A stretch of DNA of 64,000 nucleotides, from assembly GCA_003258405.1 (NCBI GenBank), contig QKPN01000006.1:62001-126000 (forward strand), given 5' to 3'. Position 1 is the stretch's first letter; the number at the start of each line of letters is the position of its first letter. The notes under the pieces were generated by a model. That model saw only the letters and a program-made list of their open reading frames with translations. It was not told the DNA's origin and did no database searches. The stretch is from Rhodobacteraceae bacterium DSL-40. GTDB lineage: Bacteria > Pseudomonadota > Alphaproteobacteria > Rhodobacterales > Rhodobacteraceae. Positions 25,188 to 37,352 of this stretch are shown piece by piece. The position numbers were made by a program, and so were the translations under genes.

Positions 25188-25366
25188 GAATCTCCGCATA
25201 GACTATTGACGCGGCGCCGGAAAGGGCGAGGCTGGCAAGGGACGGTGCAGATTTCTCCGAAATGTATACCGTTGTATTCTTTTCACCGTGCCTGCCATGT
25301 GCTAGAGGACGCACGGGCGGCACGGGAGCCGCGATTCACACAATCACGAGGGAGCATAGAGCCACC

Positions 25367-28117
<2,751 letters not shown>

Positions 28118-28136
28118 CCCGCTCCGCGATGAAGGG

Positions 28137-28167
28137 CGGGTGCCGGAGCTGATCCGGCGCCCGCCTT
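28137..28167 (+). terminator. Terminator hairpin after acnA
   Basis: GGCGGG-T-GCCGGA (28137-28149) pairs with TCCGGC-G-CCCGCC (28155-28167) to give a 13-bp stem (one T-G pair) with a 5-base loop. The pyrimidine-rich TTCTCTTCC follows. It lies 20 bases after the aconitase stop. Confidence 0.75.
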
Positions 28168-28287
28168 CTCTTCCCCCTGCCTTCTCTTCACTTCGGCGAC
28201 AGAGTGCCCGGCGCTCGCGAAGGCTTTACTGGCGCCCCCCGTGCCGTGCGGCTACCCCTGTAAGGCCCCAAAAGACACGGAGCATCG

Positions 28288-28998
28288 ATGCCTCTTCTCG
28301 CGCTTGTCCTTGCGCTACTCCTGTTCGTTTCGCCGCAGGCCGGACGCGCGCAGCAAAACGCGGTGGTGCTCGAGCTCTATACGAGCCAGGGCTGTTCGTC
28401 CTGCCCGCCCGCCGACGCGCTGCTGCCGAAACTTGCCGACATGCCCGGCGTGATCGCGCTCGCCTTGCATGTCGATTACTGGGATTATCTCGGCTGGAAG
28501 GATTCCTTCGGCAACGTCCAGTACACCAAGCGGCAGAAGGCCTATGCCAAGGCGCTGCATCACCGGCCGCTCTACACGCCGCAGGCGGTCATCCAGGGTC
28601 AGGACATCATCGTCGGCCATCAAGAGCCGCAGATCGTCAAGGCGCTCAACGCCTATATGTCCGAGCCTTCGCCCGTCCGGCTCGATATCGATCGGGGCGC
28701 AGGCGGGATCCTGTCGATCCGGGCGACCTCGCGCGATGGCGCGGCTCTGCCCGGGCCCTTCGATGTCCAGCTCGTGCAGTTTCTCGAATCCGAAGGCGTG
28801 GATATCGAGGGTGGCGAGAATGCCGGCCGGAACATGACCTATACCAACATCGTGACCGACTGGCGCACGGTGGCGCATTGGGACGGGCTCACGCCGCTCG
28901 ATCTCGAGATCACCGATCTCGCGCCGGATCAGCCCGTCGCGGTCATCGTGCAGGAAGCGGGAACCGGACCGGTCGTCACGGCCGCCGAGCTGCACTGA
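28288..28998 (+). CDS. DUF1223 domain-containing exported protein
   Basis: A 236-residue protein with a Sec signal peptide (MPLLALVLALLLFVSPQAGRAQ). The mature part starts VVLELYTSQGCSSCPPAD, the conserved opening of DUF1223, a thioredoxin-like fold with a CxxC motif (CSSC). YWDYLGWKDSFGNVQYTKRQKAYA and YTPQAVIQG are further family motifs. The role is not known; a periplasmic redox function is plausible. ATG is preceded by ACGGAGCATCG. Confidence 0.88.
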   Translation: MPLLALVLALLLFVSPQAGRAQQNAVVLELYTSQGCSSCPPADALLPKLADMPGVIALALHVDYWDYLGWKDSFGNVQYTKRQKAYAKALHHRPLYTPQAVIQGQDIIVGHQEPQIVKALNAYMSEPSPVRLDIDRGAGGILSIRATSRDGAALPGPFDVQLVQFLESEGVDIEGGENAGRNMTYTNIVTDWRTVAHWDGLTPLDLEITDLAPDQPVAVIVQEAGTGPVVTAAELH

Positions 28999-29023
28999 GC
29001 CGCAGCCCAGGCCGCGCGCGGCT

Positions 29024-29932
29024 TCAGGTCGGACCGGGTTCCGTCGCCGCCGGCAAGGATTTCGACCAGCGCCGGTGCAGCCAGTAATACTGACCGGGAT
29101 GGGCGCGGATCCGGGCCGCCAGCGCGTCGTTCACTGCCTGCATCATTTCCCTGGCAGTTCCGCGCGCGATCGGCGGATCGACCTCGACCTCGATATGCAT
29201 CCGGTCGGTCAGGCGATGGCTGAACGTCGGGATCAGCGGCACGTCGTATTTGAGCGCGAGCTGGGCTGCGACCAGGGAGGTGGGGGCGGGACGGCCGACG
29301 AAATCGAGCGGCTCGGCGCGGTGATCGTACTGGTCGATGAGGAGTGCCACGATGTTGCCCTTGGCGAGATGGGCCACGAGGCCGCGGGTGCCGCGGGCGC
29401 CCTTCTCGAACATCGGGGTGCCATTCGCATCCAGCCCGCGCTTGTAGATTGCGTTGATATAAGGGTTCTCCGTCCGCCGGTAGACTCCGGCGCAGGTGAT
29501 ACCGAGCGATGACATCCAGGCCCGCGAGCCTTCCCACTGCCCGAAATGCCCCGAGACGAGCACGGCTCCCTTGCCGTTGATGGCAGCCGCGCGAATGGCC
29601 TCCACGCCCGGCCCGGAGGGCGGCGGCGTAAGCAGATCATCGTCGCGAAACCGCTCGCCATGCAGCGTCTCGAGAAAGGTGCGCCCGAAGTTGTCGCCGG
29701 TCTCGCCCACGATGCGTGCTCGCTCTCCGGGCGAAAGCTCGGGGAGGACATAGGTGAGATTGGCTTCGATGCGGCGGCGCAGGCGGCGGTTGCGGGTGAC
29801 GATCTGTCGGCCGATGAAGCCGCCTAGGCCGGCGCGCGCGCGATGCGGCAGGAGACGGGTGAACTCCACCAGCGCATAGACCGGCACGCTGGCGAGCCGG
29901 TCGAGGAGCGCGTTTCTATTCTTCTTGGCCAT
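29024..29932 (-). CDS. Lysophospholipid acyltransferase family protein (LpxL/HtrB-like)
   Basis: A 302-residue acyltransferase of the lipid A biosynthesis type. The catalytic H-x4-E motif is seen as SGHFGQWEG, with family motifs VYRRTENPYIN and LLIDQYDHRAEPLDFVGRPAPT and the C-terminal QYYWLHRRWSK. The opening hydrophobic stretch (about 13-28) may anchor it to the inner membrane. It probably adds a secondary acyl chain to lipid A or a related lipid; which acyl donor and position it uses cannot be read from sequence. It lies downstream of infC on the same strand, 126 bases away. Confidence 0.87.
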   Translation of the reverse strand: MAKKNRNALLDRLASVPVYALVEFTRLLPHRARAGLGGFIGRQIVTRNRRLRRRIEANLTYVLPELSPGERARIVGETGDNFGRTFLETLHGERFRDDDLLTPPPSGPGVEAIRAAAINGKGAVLVSGHFGQWEGSRAWMSSLGITCAGVYRRTENPYINAIYKRGLDANGTPMFEKGARGTRGLVAHLAKGNIVALLIDQYDHRAEPLDFVGRPAPTSLVAAQLALKYDVPLIPTFSHRLTDRMHIEVEVDPPIARGTAREMMQAVNDALAARIRAHPGQYYWLHRRWSKSLPAATEPGPT

Positions 29933-30027
29933 GGAAATCCCGGTCCACCGGAGGCGGCGGACCCGTCTGCGAGGGGCGCGTGCGCTCTGCCGCGCGCGCG
30001 GGGGCAGAGGAAAGCGGGAAGTGCCCT

Positions 30028-30050
30028 GCGCCGGGAGCGGGCCCCGGCGC
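30028..30050 (-). terminator. GC-rich hairpin after infC
   Basis: GCGCCGGG (30028-30035) and CCCGGCGC (30043-30050) form a perfect 8-bp stem with a 7-base loop, 9 bases beyond the infC stop on the minus strand. There is no T-run, so termination is possible but not certain. Confidence 0.4.
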
Positions 30051-30058
30051 GCGGAAGT

Positions 30059-30604
30059 TCAGTGCTTGATCGGGTTGATCATCATCACCATCTGGCGACC
30101 TTCGAGGCGCGGCATGGATTCGATCTTGCCGAGTTCCTCGATATCGCCGGCGACACGTTCGAGCAGCTTGCGTCCGAGATCGGCATGCGCCATCTCGCGA
30201 CCGCGGAACCGGAGCGTCACCTTGACCTTGTCGCCACCCTCAAGGAACTTCACCACCGAGCGCATCTTGACGTCGTAGTCATGCGTATCGGTGTTGGGGC
30301 GGAACTTGATCTCCTTGACCTCGATGGTCTTCTGCTTCTTCCGGGCCTCGGATTCCTTTTTCTGCTGTTCATACTTGAACTTGCCGAAATCCATGATCTT
30401 GGCGACCGGCGGCGTGGCATTCGGGGAGATTTCCACCAGATCCAGCCCGGCCTCTGCCGCGAGCATCATGGCGCGGTCCGGAGAAATGACGCCGATATTC
30501 TCACCTTCGGCTCCGATGAGACGGATCTCCGAAGCACGGATGCGTTCGTTCACGCGGGGCCCGGTATCCCGGGTCGGCGGAGCATTATGTGGTCTGCGGG
30601 CGAT
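30059..30604 (-). CDS. infC: Translation initiation factor IF-3, ATC start codon
   Basis: A 181-residue IF-3, which prevents premature 30S-50S joining and checks the start codon. [45 protein letters not shown] (IF-3 signature region) and the C-terminal domain to MMINPIKH are complete. The protein begins [10 protein letters not shown], and its family relatives begin [10 protein letters not shown], so the start codon is ATC at 30602-30604, with GGAAG 8 bases upstream. Rare non-AUG starts are a known autoregulatory feature of infC. A long in-frame ATG extension upstream exists but overlaps a divergent gene and is not IF-3-like. Confidence 0.95.
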   Translation of the reverse strand: MARRPHNAPPTRDTGPRVNERIRASEIRLIGAEGENIGVISPDRAMMLAAEAGLDLVEISPNATPPVAKIMDFGKFKYEQQKKESEARKKQKTIEVKEIKFRPNTDTHDYDVKMRSVVKFLEGGDKVKVTLRFRGREMAHADLGRKLLERVAGDIEELGKIESMPRLEGRQMVMMINPIKH

Positions 30605-30637
30605 GGTCGTTGCTTCCTTTTGATCGTTGACGGGACG

Positions 30638-30661
30638 AAAAAACCGGAGCACTGCCCCGGT
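30638..30661 (-). terminator. Terminator-like hairpin in the infC leader
   Basis: On the minus strand ACCGGGGC pairs with GCTCCGGT (8 bp with one G-U pair, loop AGT; plus-strand 30643-30661) and is followed directly by TTTTTT (30638-30643). It lies 34 bases before the infC start and about 5 bases after the expected transcription start. It has the form of an intrinsic terminator, and so could be a leader attenuator for infC. Confidence 0.6.
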
Positions 30662-30671
30662 ATCGTGCCTT

Positions 30672-30700
30672 AACATAGTGCAAAACCGCAGCAAAGTGAA
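30672..30700 (-). promoter_or_regulatory. Predicted sigma-70-type promoter for infC
   Basis: Minus-strand TTCACT (30695-30700) and TATGTT (30672-30677) are spaced by exactly 17 bases, each 4 of 6 to consensus. Transcription would begin near 30664-30666, immediately before the leader hairpin. The match is moderate. Confidence 0.45.
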
Positions 30701-30866
30701 GGCTCTTCGGTGTCCGTCCGCCGATTCGTAGCGCTGCGCGGGGCCGCGCCGAAATCGTCGTGAGGCGATCACAGAACCGTGGGACATGTTGCAAGCGAGC
30801 GAGCAGCGCTGCATTTCATCGCTGGCAGAAGTCATTCGGCTCGCAGACCTCAGGAGGAAATTTCGC

Positions 30867-31388
30867 ATGTCGCGTTTCATTTGGGTGATCGTCGTCATCA
30901 TCGCAATCGTTCTCGGATACACCCTTTTCATGGGGTCGGAAGAGACCGAGACCCCGGTTCCGGTCACGGAGACCACCCCCGAATCGCCGGCGGATGCTGC
31001 TGTCGAGAATGCCGGCGAAGCGGCGCAGGACGCGGGCCAGGCCGCACAGGATGCGCTCGAGGCCACGGGCGATGCGGTGGACAACGCCGCCGAGAGTGCG
31101 GGCCAGGCGGCTCAGGACGCGCAGGATGCGGCCGGGGAAGCGGTCCAGTCGATCGAGGAGAAGGCGCAGGAGGCGACTGACGCGGTACGCGAGGAAGCCA
31201 ACGAGGCAATCCAGAAGATCGACAACGCCACCACGCCCGAGACGACGGCCCCGGAGACGCCGGAAACCACCACACCGGAGACCACGGCGCCCGCGGGTGA
31301 CGAGTCCTCGATCGACAGCCAGATCCGCGGCATGGTGAACGAGAGCACCCCGCCCGCCGCGGAAGAAACCCAGCCTGCGCAGCAGTAA
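30867..31388 (+). CDS. Membrane-anchored Ala/Glu-rich helical repeat protein
   Basis: A 173-residue protein with one N-terminal membrane helix (about 4-23, [17 protein letters not shown]). A long amphipathic helical region of degenerate QAAQDA-type repeats follows (about 45-120), then a Thr/Pro-rich segment with repeated [10 protein letters not shown] units, and an acidic C-terminus ([15 protein letters not shown]). The repeat pattern resembles LEA/apolipoprotein-like helices. The start MSRFIWV has GGAGGAAATTTCGC upstream; upstream in-frame ATG codons are less well placed. No function is recognised. It is divergent from infC. Confidence 0.75.
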   Translation: MSRFIWVIVVIIAIVLGYTLFMGSEETETPVPVTETTPESPADAAVENAGEAAQDAGQAAQDALEATGDAVDNAAESAGQAAQDAQDAAGEAVQSIEEKAQEATDAVREEANEAIQKIDNATTPETTAPETPETTTPETTAPAGDESSIDSQIRGMVNESTPPAAEETQPAQQ

Positions 31389-31419
31389 GACTGCGCGGCA
31401 AAGCTCCTGCAGCCGAGCT

Positions 31420-32655
<1,236 letters not shown>

Positions 32656-32728
32656 TTAGGGTCCACCGCGAAGGCAGGCAAGCCTGCAGGCAGACGAGCG
32701 CGAGGGGTTCAGCGCAAGGGAGACGCAG

Positions 32729-33148
32729 ATGTCCGGCACCAGTTCCGGCAACCCCGCGGCTTCGGACGGCGAAGACTATTCCGATGCCGCGGCCACATTC
32801 GGAGATCGCATCACGCTGGCGCGCGAGGCGCTCGGCCTTGACCAGTTGGGGCTTTCCGAGAAGCTCGGGGTGAAACTCACGACGATCCAGAACTGGGAGG
32901 AGGACCGGGCGGAGCCGCGGGCCAACAAGCTTCAGATGCTGGCAGGTGTGCTCAACGTCTCGATGATCTGGCTGATAAGCGGGCGCGGAGAGCAGCCGGG
33001 TTTTGCCGGGCAGGAGGCGCATCGCGTGGTGGAGGAATGCCTGGCCGAGCTTCGGGAACTGCAGGGCGAACAGCGACAGATTTCGGAGCGCATGGTGCAG
33101 GTCGAGCGCAGGCTCCGCCTTGCCTTCGACGGCGTCGAACCCATCTGA
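32729..33148 (+). CDS. XRE-type helix-turn-helix transcriptional regulator
   Basis: A 139-residue regulator. An HTH_3/XRE domain lies at about residues 24-80 (ITLAREALGLDQLGLSEKLGVKLTTIQNWEEDRAEPRANKLQMLAGVLNV, given in short: GLDQLGLSEKL, TTIQNWE, EPRANKL). A C-terminal helical/coiled-coil region (about 98-132: CLAELRELQGEQRQISERM) probably forms the dimer. Its targets are unknown. It is divergent from the aminotransferase gene and precedes bfr on the same strand by 117 bases. Confidence 0.88.
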   Translation: MSGTSSGNPAASDGEDYSDAAATFGDRITLAREALGLDQLGLSEKLGVKLTTIQNWEEDRAEPRANKLQMLAGVLNVSMIWLISGRGEQPGFAGQEAHRVVEECLAELRELQGEQRQISERMVQVERRLRLAFDGVEPI

Positions 33149-33265
33149 GGCAAACCGGGCGATCGCGCGGTTCCGGGCGGTTGACAGGGCCTGGAGCGAA
33201 GGGGATACCCGAGAGGTTTCCAGGTTGCGCCGGCATTCGCGGCGCAGAATCCAAGAGGGGCGCAC

Positions 33266-33751
33266 ATGAAGGGCGACAAGAAAGTCATTGAATATCTGAA
33301 CGCGGGGCTTCGCAGCGAGCTGACCGCAGTCAGCCAGTACTGGCTGCATTTCCGGCTTCAGGACGACTGGGGCTTCGGCAAGCTTGCGGCGAAGTCCCGG
33401 GCCGAAAGCATCGAAGAGATGCACCACGCCGACAAGTTCATCGAGCGGATCCTCTTCCTCGAAGGTCATCCCAACCTGCAGAAGCTCGACTCGCTCCGGA
33501 TCGGAGAGACGGTGAAGGAAACCCTCGAGTGCGATCTCGCCGCCGAGCATGACGCGCGCAAGCTCTACATCGAGGCGCGCGAGCACTGCGAAAAGGTCGG
33601 CGACTATGTCTCGAAGAACCTCTTCGAGGAACTGATCGCCGATGAGGAAGGCCATATCGACTACCTCGAGACCCAGCTCGATCTGCTTGGCAAGCTCGGC
33701 GAGGAGAAATACGGCCTGCTGAACGCCAAGTCCGCCGACGAAGCGGACTAA
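33266..33751 (+). CDS. bfr: Bacterioferritin
   Basis: A 161-residue haem ferritin that stores iron as a ferric mineral in a 24-mer shell. All ferroxidase ligands are present in standard numbering: E18, E51, H54, E94, E127 and H130, along with Tyr25; M52 is the haem axial ligand. The opening [12 protein letters not shown] is typical. GAGGGGCGCAC precedes the ATG. No bacterioferritin-associated ferredoxin gene is adjacent. A hairpin follows at 33784-33812. Confidence 0.97.
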   Translation: MKGDKKVIEYLNAGLRSELTAVSQYWLHFRLQDDWGFGKLAAKSRAESIEEMHHADKFIERILFLEGHPNLQKLDSLRIGETVKETLECDLAAEHDARKLYIEAREHCEKVGDYVSKNLFEELIADEEGHIDYLETQLDLLGKLGEEKYGLLNAKSADEAD

Positions 33752-34062
33752 GCCGCTTCAGAACGCGCCAGCCAGCCCCCTCGGGACGGAGCCGCTGCCC
33801 TGCGCTCCGTCCGCCTCGGGGCAGCCAGCGCGGAAGACGGGTTCCCGGGCCCCCGGCCTCGGTGGCCGCACCTGCTCCCTCGGAGATCCTGATGATCCCG
33901 CGCCGGAGCGCTATTCTTCCCGGTCTTTTCCGACATCACCGCGACCCGAATGGCTTTGCGGCCAGCTCTTGGCCTGTGGCTTTTCATCGCGGCGGAAATG
34001 GTCTTAAGGTGGGGCGGGGCATAATCAGAAAAACAAGCGTGCCTTGAAACAGGGAGGGGAAA
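33752..34062. other. Intergenic region between bfr and the malic enzyme gene
   Basis: No gene is seen in these 311 bases. It contains a hairpin with a 9-bp perfect stem (GGACGGAGC at 33784-33792, GCTCCGTCC at 33804-33812), probably the end of the bfr transcript. CATAAT at 34020-34025, preceded by a GC-rich spacer, could be the -10 element for the malic enzyme gene. A short open frame at 33862-34047 has no supporting features. Confidence 0.5.
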
Positions 34063-36357
34063 ATGTCCGAAGATTTCAGGCGCGATGCGCTGGCCTATCA
34101 TTCCGCCGAGCCACGGGGGAAGCTGCAGATCCTGCCGACAAAGCCAATGGCAACGCAGCGCGATCTGGCACTGGCCTACAGCCCCGGCGTGGCGGTGCCC
34201 TGTGAGGAAATCGCCGCCGATCCCTCAAAGGCCGCGCTCTATACCGGGCGCGCCAATCTCGTTGCGGTCATCTCCAACGGCACTGCGGTGCTCGGGCTCG
34301 GAAATATCGGGGCGCTCGCCTCGAAGCCGGTGATGGAGGGCAAGGCCGCGCTGTTCAAGAAATTCTCCGGGATCGACGTGGTCGATCTCGAGGTGGATGA
34401 AACCGACGTTGATGCCTTCTGCGAGACGGTGCGGCGGCTGGAGCCAAGCTTTGGCGGCATCAATCTCGAGGATATCGCCGCCCCGGCCTGCTTCGAGATC
34501 GAGAGCCGGCTCAAGCGCGAGATGGGTATTCCGGTCTTCCATGACGACCAGCACGGCACGGCGATCGTCGCGGCCGCAGGCATGATCAACGGGCTTGATC
34601 TCGTCGGCAAGTCGCTCGAGGAAGCGAAGATCGTCTGCAACGGCGCGGGTGCCGCGGCGCTCGCCTGCATCGGGCTGCTGGTGAGCTTCGGAGCGCGGAA
34701 GGAAAACATTCTCGTCTGCGATTCCAAGGGCGTGGTGCATTCAGGCCGCGCCGCACAGCTCGACAAGTACAAGACCGCCTGGATGCGGGATACCGAGGCC
34801 CGGACGCTGGCCGATGCGATGAAGGGGGCGGACGTGTTTCTCGGCGTCTCGGTCGCCCGTGCGGTCGATCGAGACATGGTGGCTTCGATGGCGCCGAACC
34901 CGCTTATCTTCGCCCTCGCCAATCCCGAGCCGGAGATCCGGCCGGAAGAGGTGGAGGCGGTGCGCTCGGATGCGATCGTCGCGACCGGGCGTTCGGACTA
35001 TCCGAACCAGGTCAACAACGTGCTCTGCTTTCCGTTCATCTTCCGCGGCGCGCTCGATGTCGGCGCAACGGAGATCAACGATGCGATGAAGCGTGCCTGT
35101 GCCGAGGCAATCGCGCGCATCGCGCGGGCCGAAGCGGCGGACATGCAGTCAGCCTATGCCAATCAGGATCTGAAGTTCGGGCCCAATTACATCATTCCCA
35201 AGCCGTTCGACTCGCGGCTCATGCTGGAGATCGCGCCGCTGGTCGCGCAGACGGCGATGGATACCGGCGTCGCGACGCTTCCAATCGAGGACATGGCGGC
35301 CTATCGGGAGAAGCTCCAGAGCTTCGTCTACCGTTCGGGCATGCTCATGAAGCCGGTCTTCGAACGGGCGCAGCGCGATCCGCGGCGGGTGGTGTTCGCC
35401 GAAGGGGATTCCACGCGCGTCCTGCATGCCGCCTCCCGCGCGGCGCGCGACGGGATCGCGCGGCCGGTGCTTGTCGGCAACGCGGAGGCGATCCGTCAGA
35501 AGATCGCCGAGCTCTCGCTGAGCCTGACCATCGGCAAGGAGATCGAGGTCGCAGATCCGGAGAAGATCGATCCGCAGAGCTATGCCGACCAGCTTCACCG
35601 TCTTGTCGGCCGCGACGGCATCTCGCCCAAGGAAGCGCTCCGCGGCGTGCGCAGCGATCCCTCGGTCTTTGCCTTTCTGATGCTCGAGCGCGGTGAGGTG
35701 GATGCGGCGATCTGCGGCACCGGCGGGCGCTTTGCCCATCATCTGACCCGGCTCAAGGGCATCATCGGGCTGAAGCCCGGAGCGACGGGGCTTTCGACGA
35801 TGAACGCGCTGGTCATGCCCTCCGGAACGTTCTTCATTGCCGACGCCTATGTTTCGGTCGATCCCTCGGCTGAGGAGGTGGCGGATCTTGCTATCCGCGC
35901 CGCAGAGGCGGTCCGGCGCATGGGCCTCGAGCCGCGTGCGGCCCTCGTGAGCCATGCGAATTTCGGTGACCGGCCGAGCGCCTCTTCACGCAAGATGCGC
36001 CGGGCCGTGGAGATCCTGCGCCAGCGGCAACCGGATTTCGAGTTCGATGGCGAGATGCATGCCGATACTGCGCTCGTCGATTCGCTCCGGGCGAAGGCGC
36101 TGCCAGGAAGCAGCCTCAGGGGCCCCGCGAACCTTTTCATCATGCCGAATGCCGATGCGGCGCATATCTCGCTCACCCTGCTCAAGACACTGGGAGGGGC
36201 GGTGCCCGTCGGGCCGATCATGATGGGTGCGGCGAAGCCAGCCTATATCGCCTCGCAGTCGGTGACGGTGCGGGGGCTGCTCAACCTTACCGCGCTGGCG
36301 GTTGTGGAAGCGCAGGCATCGGCGGAGGCCGACGAGAACCGACTCGCGGCGGAGTAG
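34063..36357 (+). CDS. maeB: NADP-dependent malic enzyme with phosphotransacetylase-like domain
   Basis: A 764-residue hybrid malic enzyme that decarboxylates malate to pyruvate with NAD(P). The malic enzyme part (about 1-430) has the AYSPGVAVPCEEI start, ICGGAGAAA-type (CNGAGAAALACIG) dinucleotide loop, and HDDQHGTA metal-binding motif. The C-terminal part (about 430-750) is the phosphotransacetylase-like domain (MKPVFERA, VVFAEGD). This layout and length are typical of proteobacterial MaeB; the second domain is generally regulatory (acetyl-CoA-responsive) rather than catalytic. Confidence 0.95.
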   Translation: MSEDFRRDALAYHSAEPRGKLQILPTKPMATQRDLALAYSPGVAVPCEEIAADPSKAALYTGRANLVAVISNGTAVLGLGNIGALASKPVMEGKAALFKKFSGIDVVDLEVDETDVDAFCETVRRLEPSFGGINLEDIAAPACFEIESRLKREMGIPVFHDDQHGTAIVAAAGMINGLDLVGKSLEEAKIVCNGAGAAALACIGLLVSFGARKENILVCDSKGVVHSGRAAQLDKYKTAWMRDTEARTLADAMKGADVFLGVSVARAVDRDMVASMAPNPLIFALANPEPEIRPEEVEAVRSDAIVATGRSDYPNQVNNVLCFPFIFRGALDVGATEINDAMKRACAEAIARIARAEAADMQSAYANQDLKFGPNYIIPKPFDSRLMLEIAPLVAQTAMDTGVATLPIEDMAAYREKLQSFVYRSGMLMKPVFERAQRDPRRVVFAEGDSTRVLHAASRAARDGIARPVLVGNAEAIRQKIAELSLSLTIGKEIEVADPEKIDPQSYADQLHRLVGRDGISPKEALRGVRSDPSVFAFLMLERGEVDAAICGTGGRFAHHLTRLKGIIGLKPGATGLSTMNALVMPSGTFFIADAYVSVDPSAEEVADLAIRAAEAVRRMGLEPRAALVSHANFGDRPSASSRKMRRAVEILRQRQPDFEFDGEMHADTALVDSLRAKALPGSSLRGPANLFIMPNADAAHISLTLLKTLGGAVPVGPIMMGAAKPAYIASQSVTVRGLLNLTALAVVEAQASAEADENRLAAE

Positions 36358-36506
36358 CGCGCAGCGGCTTGAGCCGGGGTGGCGGGCGCACGGCGCCCCG
36401 CCATCCGCATGTGCAGCGGTGCCGTGTGGCGTCACGGAGATAGATGCAAGGCATTGAAGGCGTGCTATCCTACGGGGCTGGCGCAACCTTTTCGAAGACA
36501 CGCATC

Positions 36507-37352
36507 ATGACGCCCTCAACCTCCGTTTCGGCCTATGACGAGATATCCATCAATACGCTCGGCCTGCCATTCGTTGCCCTGATCCTGCTTGTCGTTCTGC
36601 CGCTCTCGGTGGCTGCAGGGTTTGCGTCGGGCCGGCACAGACGGCAGCGATTGCTCGCGGCGGGCGGCGCGGTCGATGTCGTGGTCGGCGAGATGGCCAT
36701 GAACGCCTTTCTCGCGCTTCTCGGTCTGCTGCTGGCCTTCACCTTCGGCAATTCGCTCGCCGTCTCGCTTTCGATCAAGGCGGCGACCACGGACGAGGCC
36801 TCCGCGCTCGGCACCGCCTTTCTCCGCGCGGACTATCTCGCCGAGCCCGGACGGACCGAGCTTCAACGCGCGCTCCTCGAGTATGGCCGGACCAGGGTCG
36901 TACCGAAGCATGCGCCGATCGACAGTGAGGAAAAGCTCAACGCCTTTCTCGAGACGACGCTCACGGCTCAGGCGCGGCTCTGGCCGCTGACGCTCGAGGC
37001 GACGCGCGATCCCACGCCGCCGCCGATCCAGACCTTCGTGGCCGGGGCGATGAACGCGGTGCTGGACGCACATCTCTACAGGGTTTCGTCCTTTTCGGTG
37101 CCGGTTTCGGCCTTCACCCAGGCCATGGTGCTCGCGGCCGCCGCCACCGCGCTCTTTCTCGTGGGCAATCGCGCAGGCATGCTCGGCCAATTTCTCACTT
37201 GGCGGGCCTATGCCTTCGCGTTCTTTCTCAGCGCGATCATGTACACGATCATCGATCTCCGGCGCGGCAACGCGGGCTTCATCCTCGCCGATGACAGCAC
37301 GCTCCGCGCAACGATCCTCGACATGGAGCAGGCTCTTGCGGACAGGCAATAG
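36507..37352 (+). CDS. Bestrophin-like (DUF4239) membrane protein
   Basis: A 281-residue membrane protein. Hydrophobic segments lie at about residues 18-40, 60-82, 190-210 and 215-235, with a large central soluble part containing AATTDEASALGTAFLRADYL and the helix-rich region after it. This pattern fits the DUF4239 'bestrophin-like domain' family. Possible starts are ATG at 36507 (used here) or 36444, which has GGAG close upstream but would add an unconserved-looking stretch. The gene overlaps the following META-domain gene by 17 bases. The role is unknown. Confidence 0.68.
   Translation: MTPSTSVSAYDEISINTLGLPFVALILLVVLPLSVAAGFASGRHRRQRLLAAGGAVDVVVGEMAMNAFLALLGLLLAFTFGNSLAVSLSIKAATTDEASALGTAFLRADYLAEPGRTELQRALLEYGRTRVVPKHAPIDSEEKLNAFLETTLTAQARLWPLTLEATRDPTPPPIQTFVAGAMNAVLDAHLYRVSSFSVPVSAFTQAMVLAAAATALFLVGNRAGMLGQFLTWRAYAFAFFLSAIMYTIIDLRRGNAGFILADDSTLRATILDMEQALADRQ

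Noticed and set aside
30059-31084. A 341-residue version of IF-3 starting at a distant ATG
   Set aside because: The extension runs through the leader hairpin, promoter and a divergent gene, and is not IF-3-like. The ATC start gives the family N-terminus.
33862-34047. Short open frame between bfr and malic enzyme
   Set aside because: No ribosome binding site, no conserved features; it spans the likely promoter of the malic enzyme gene.
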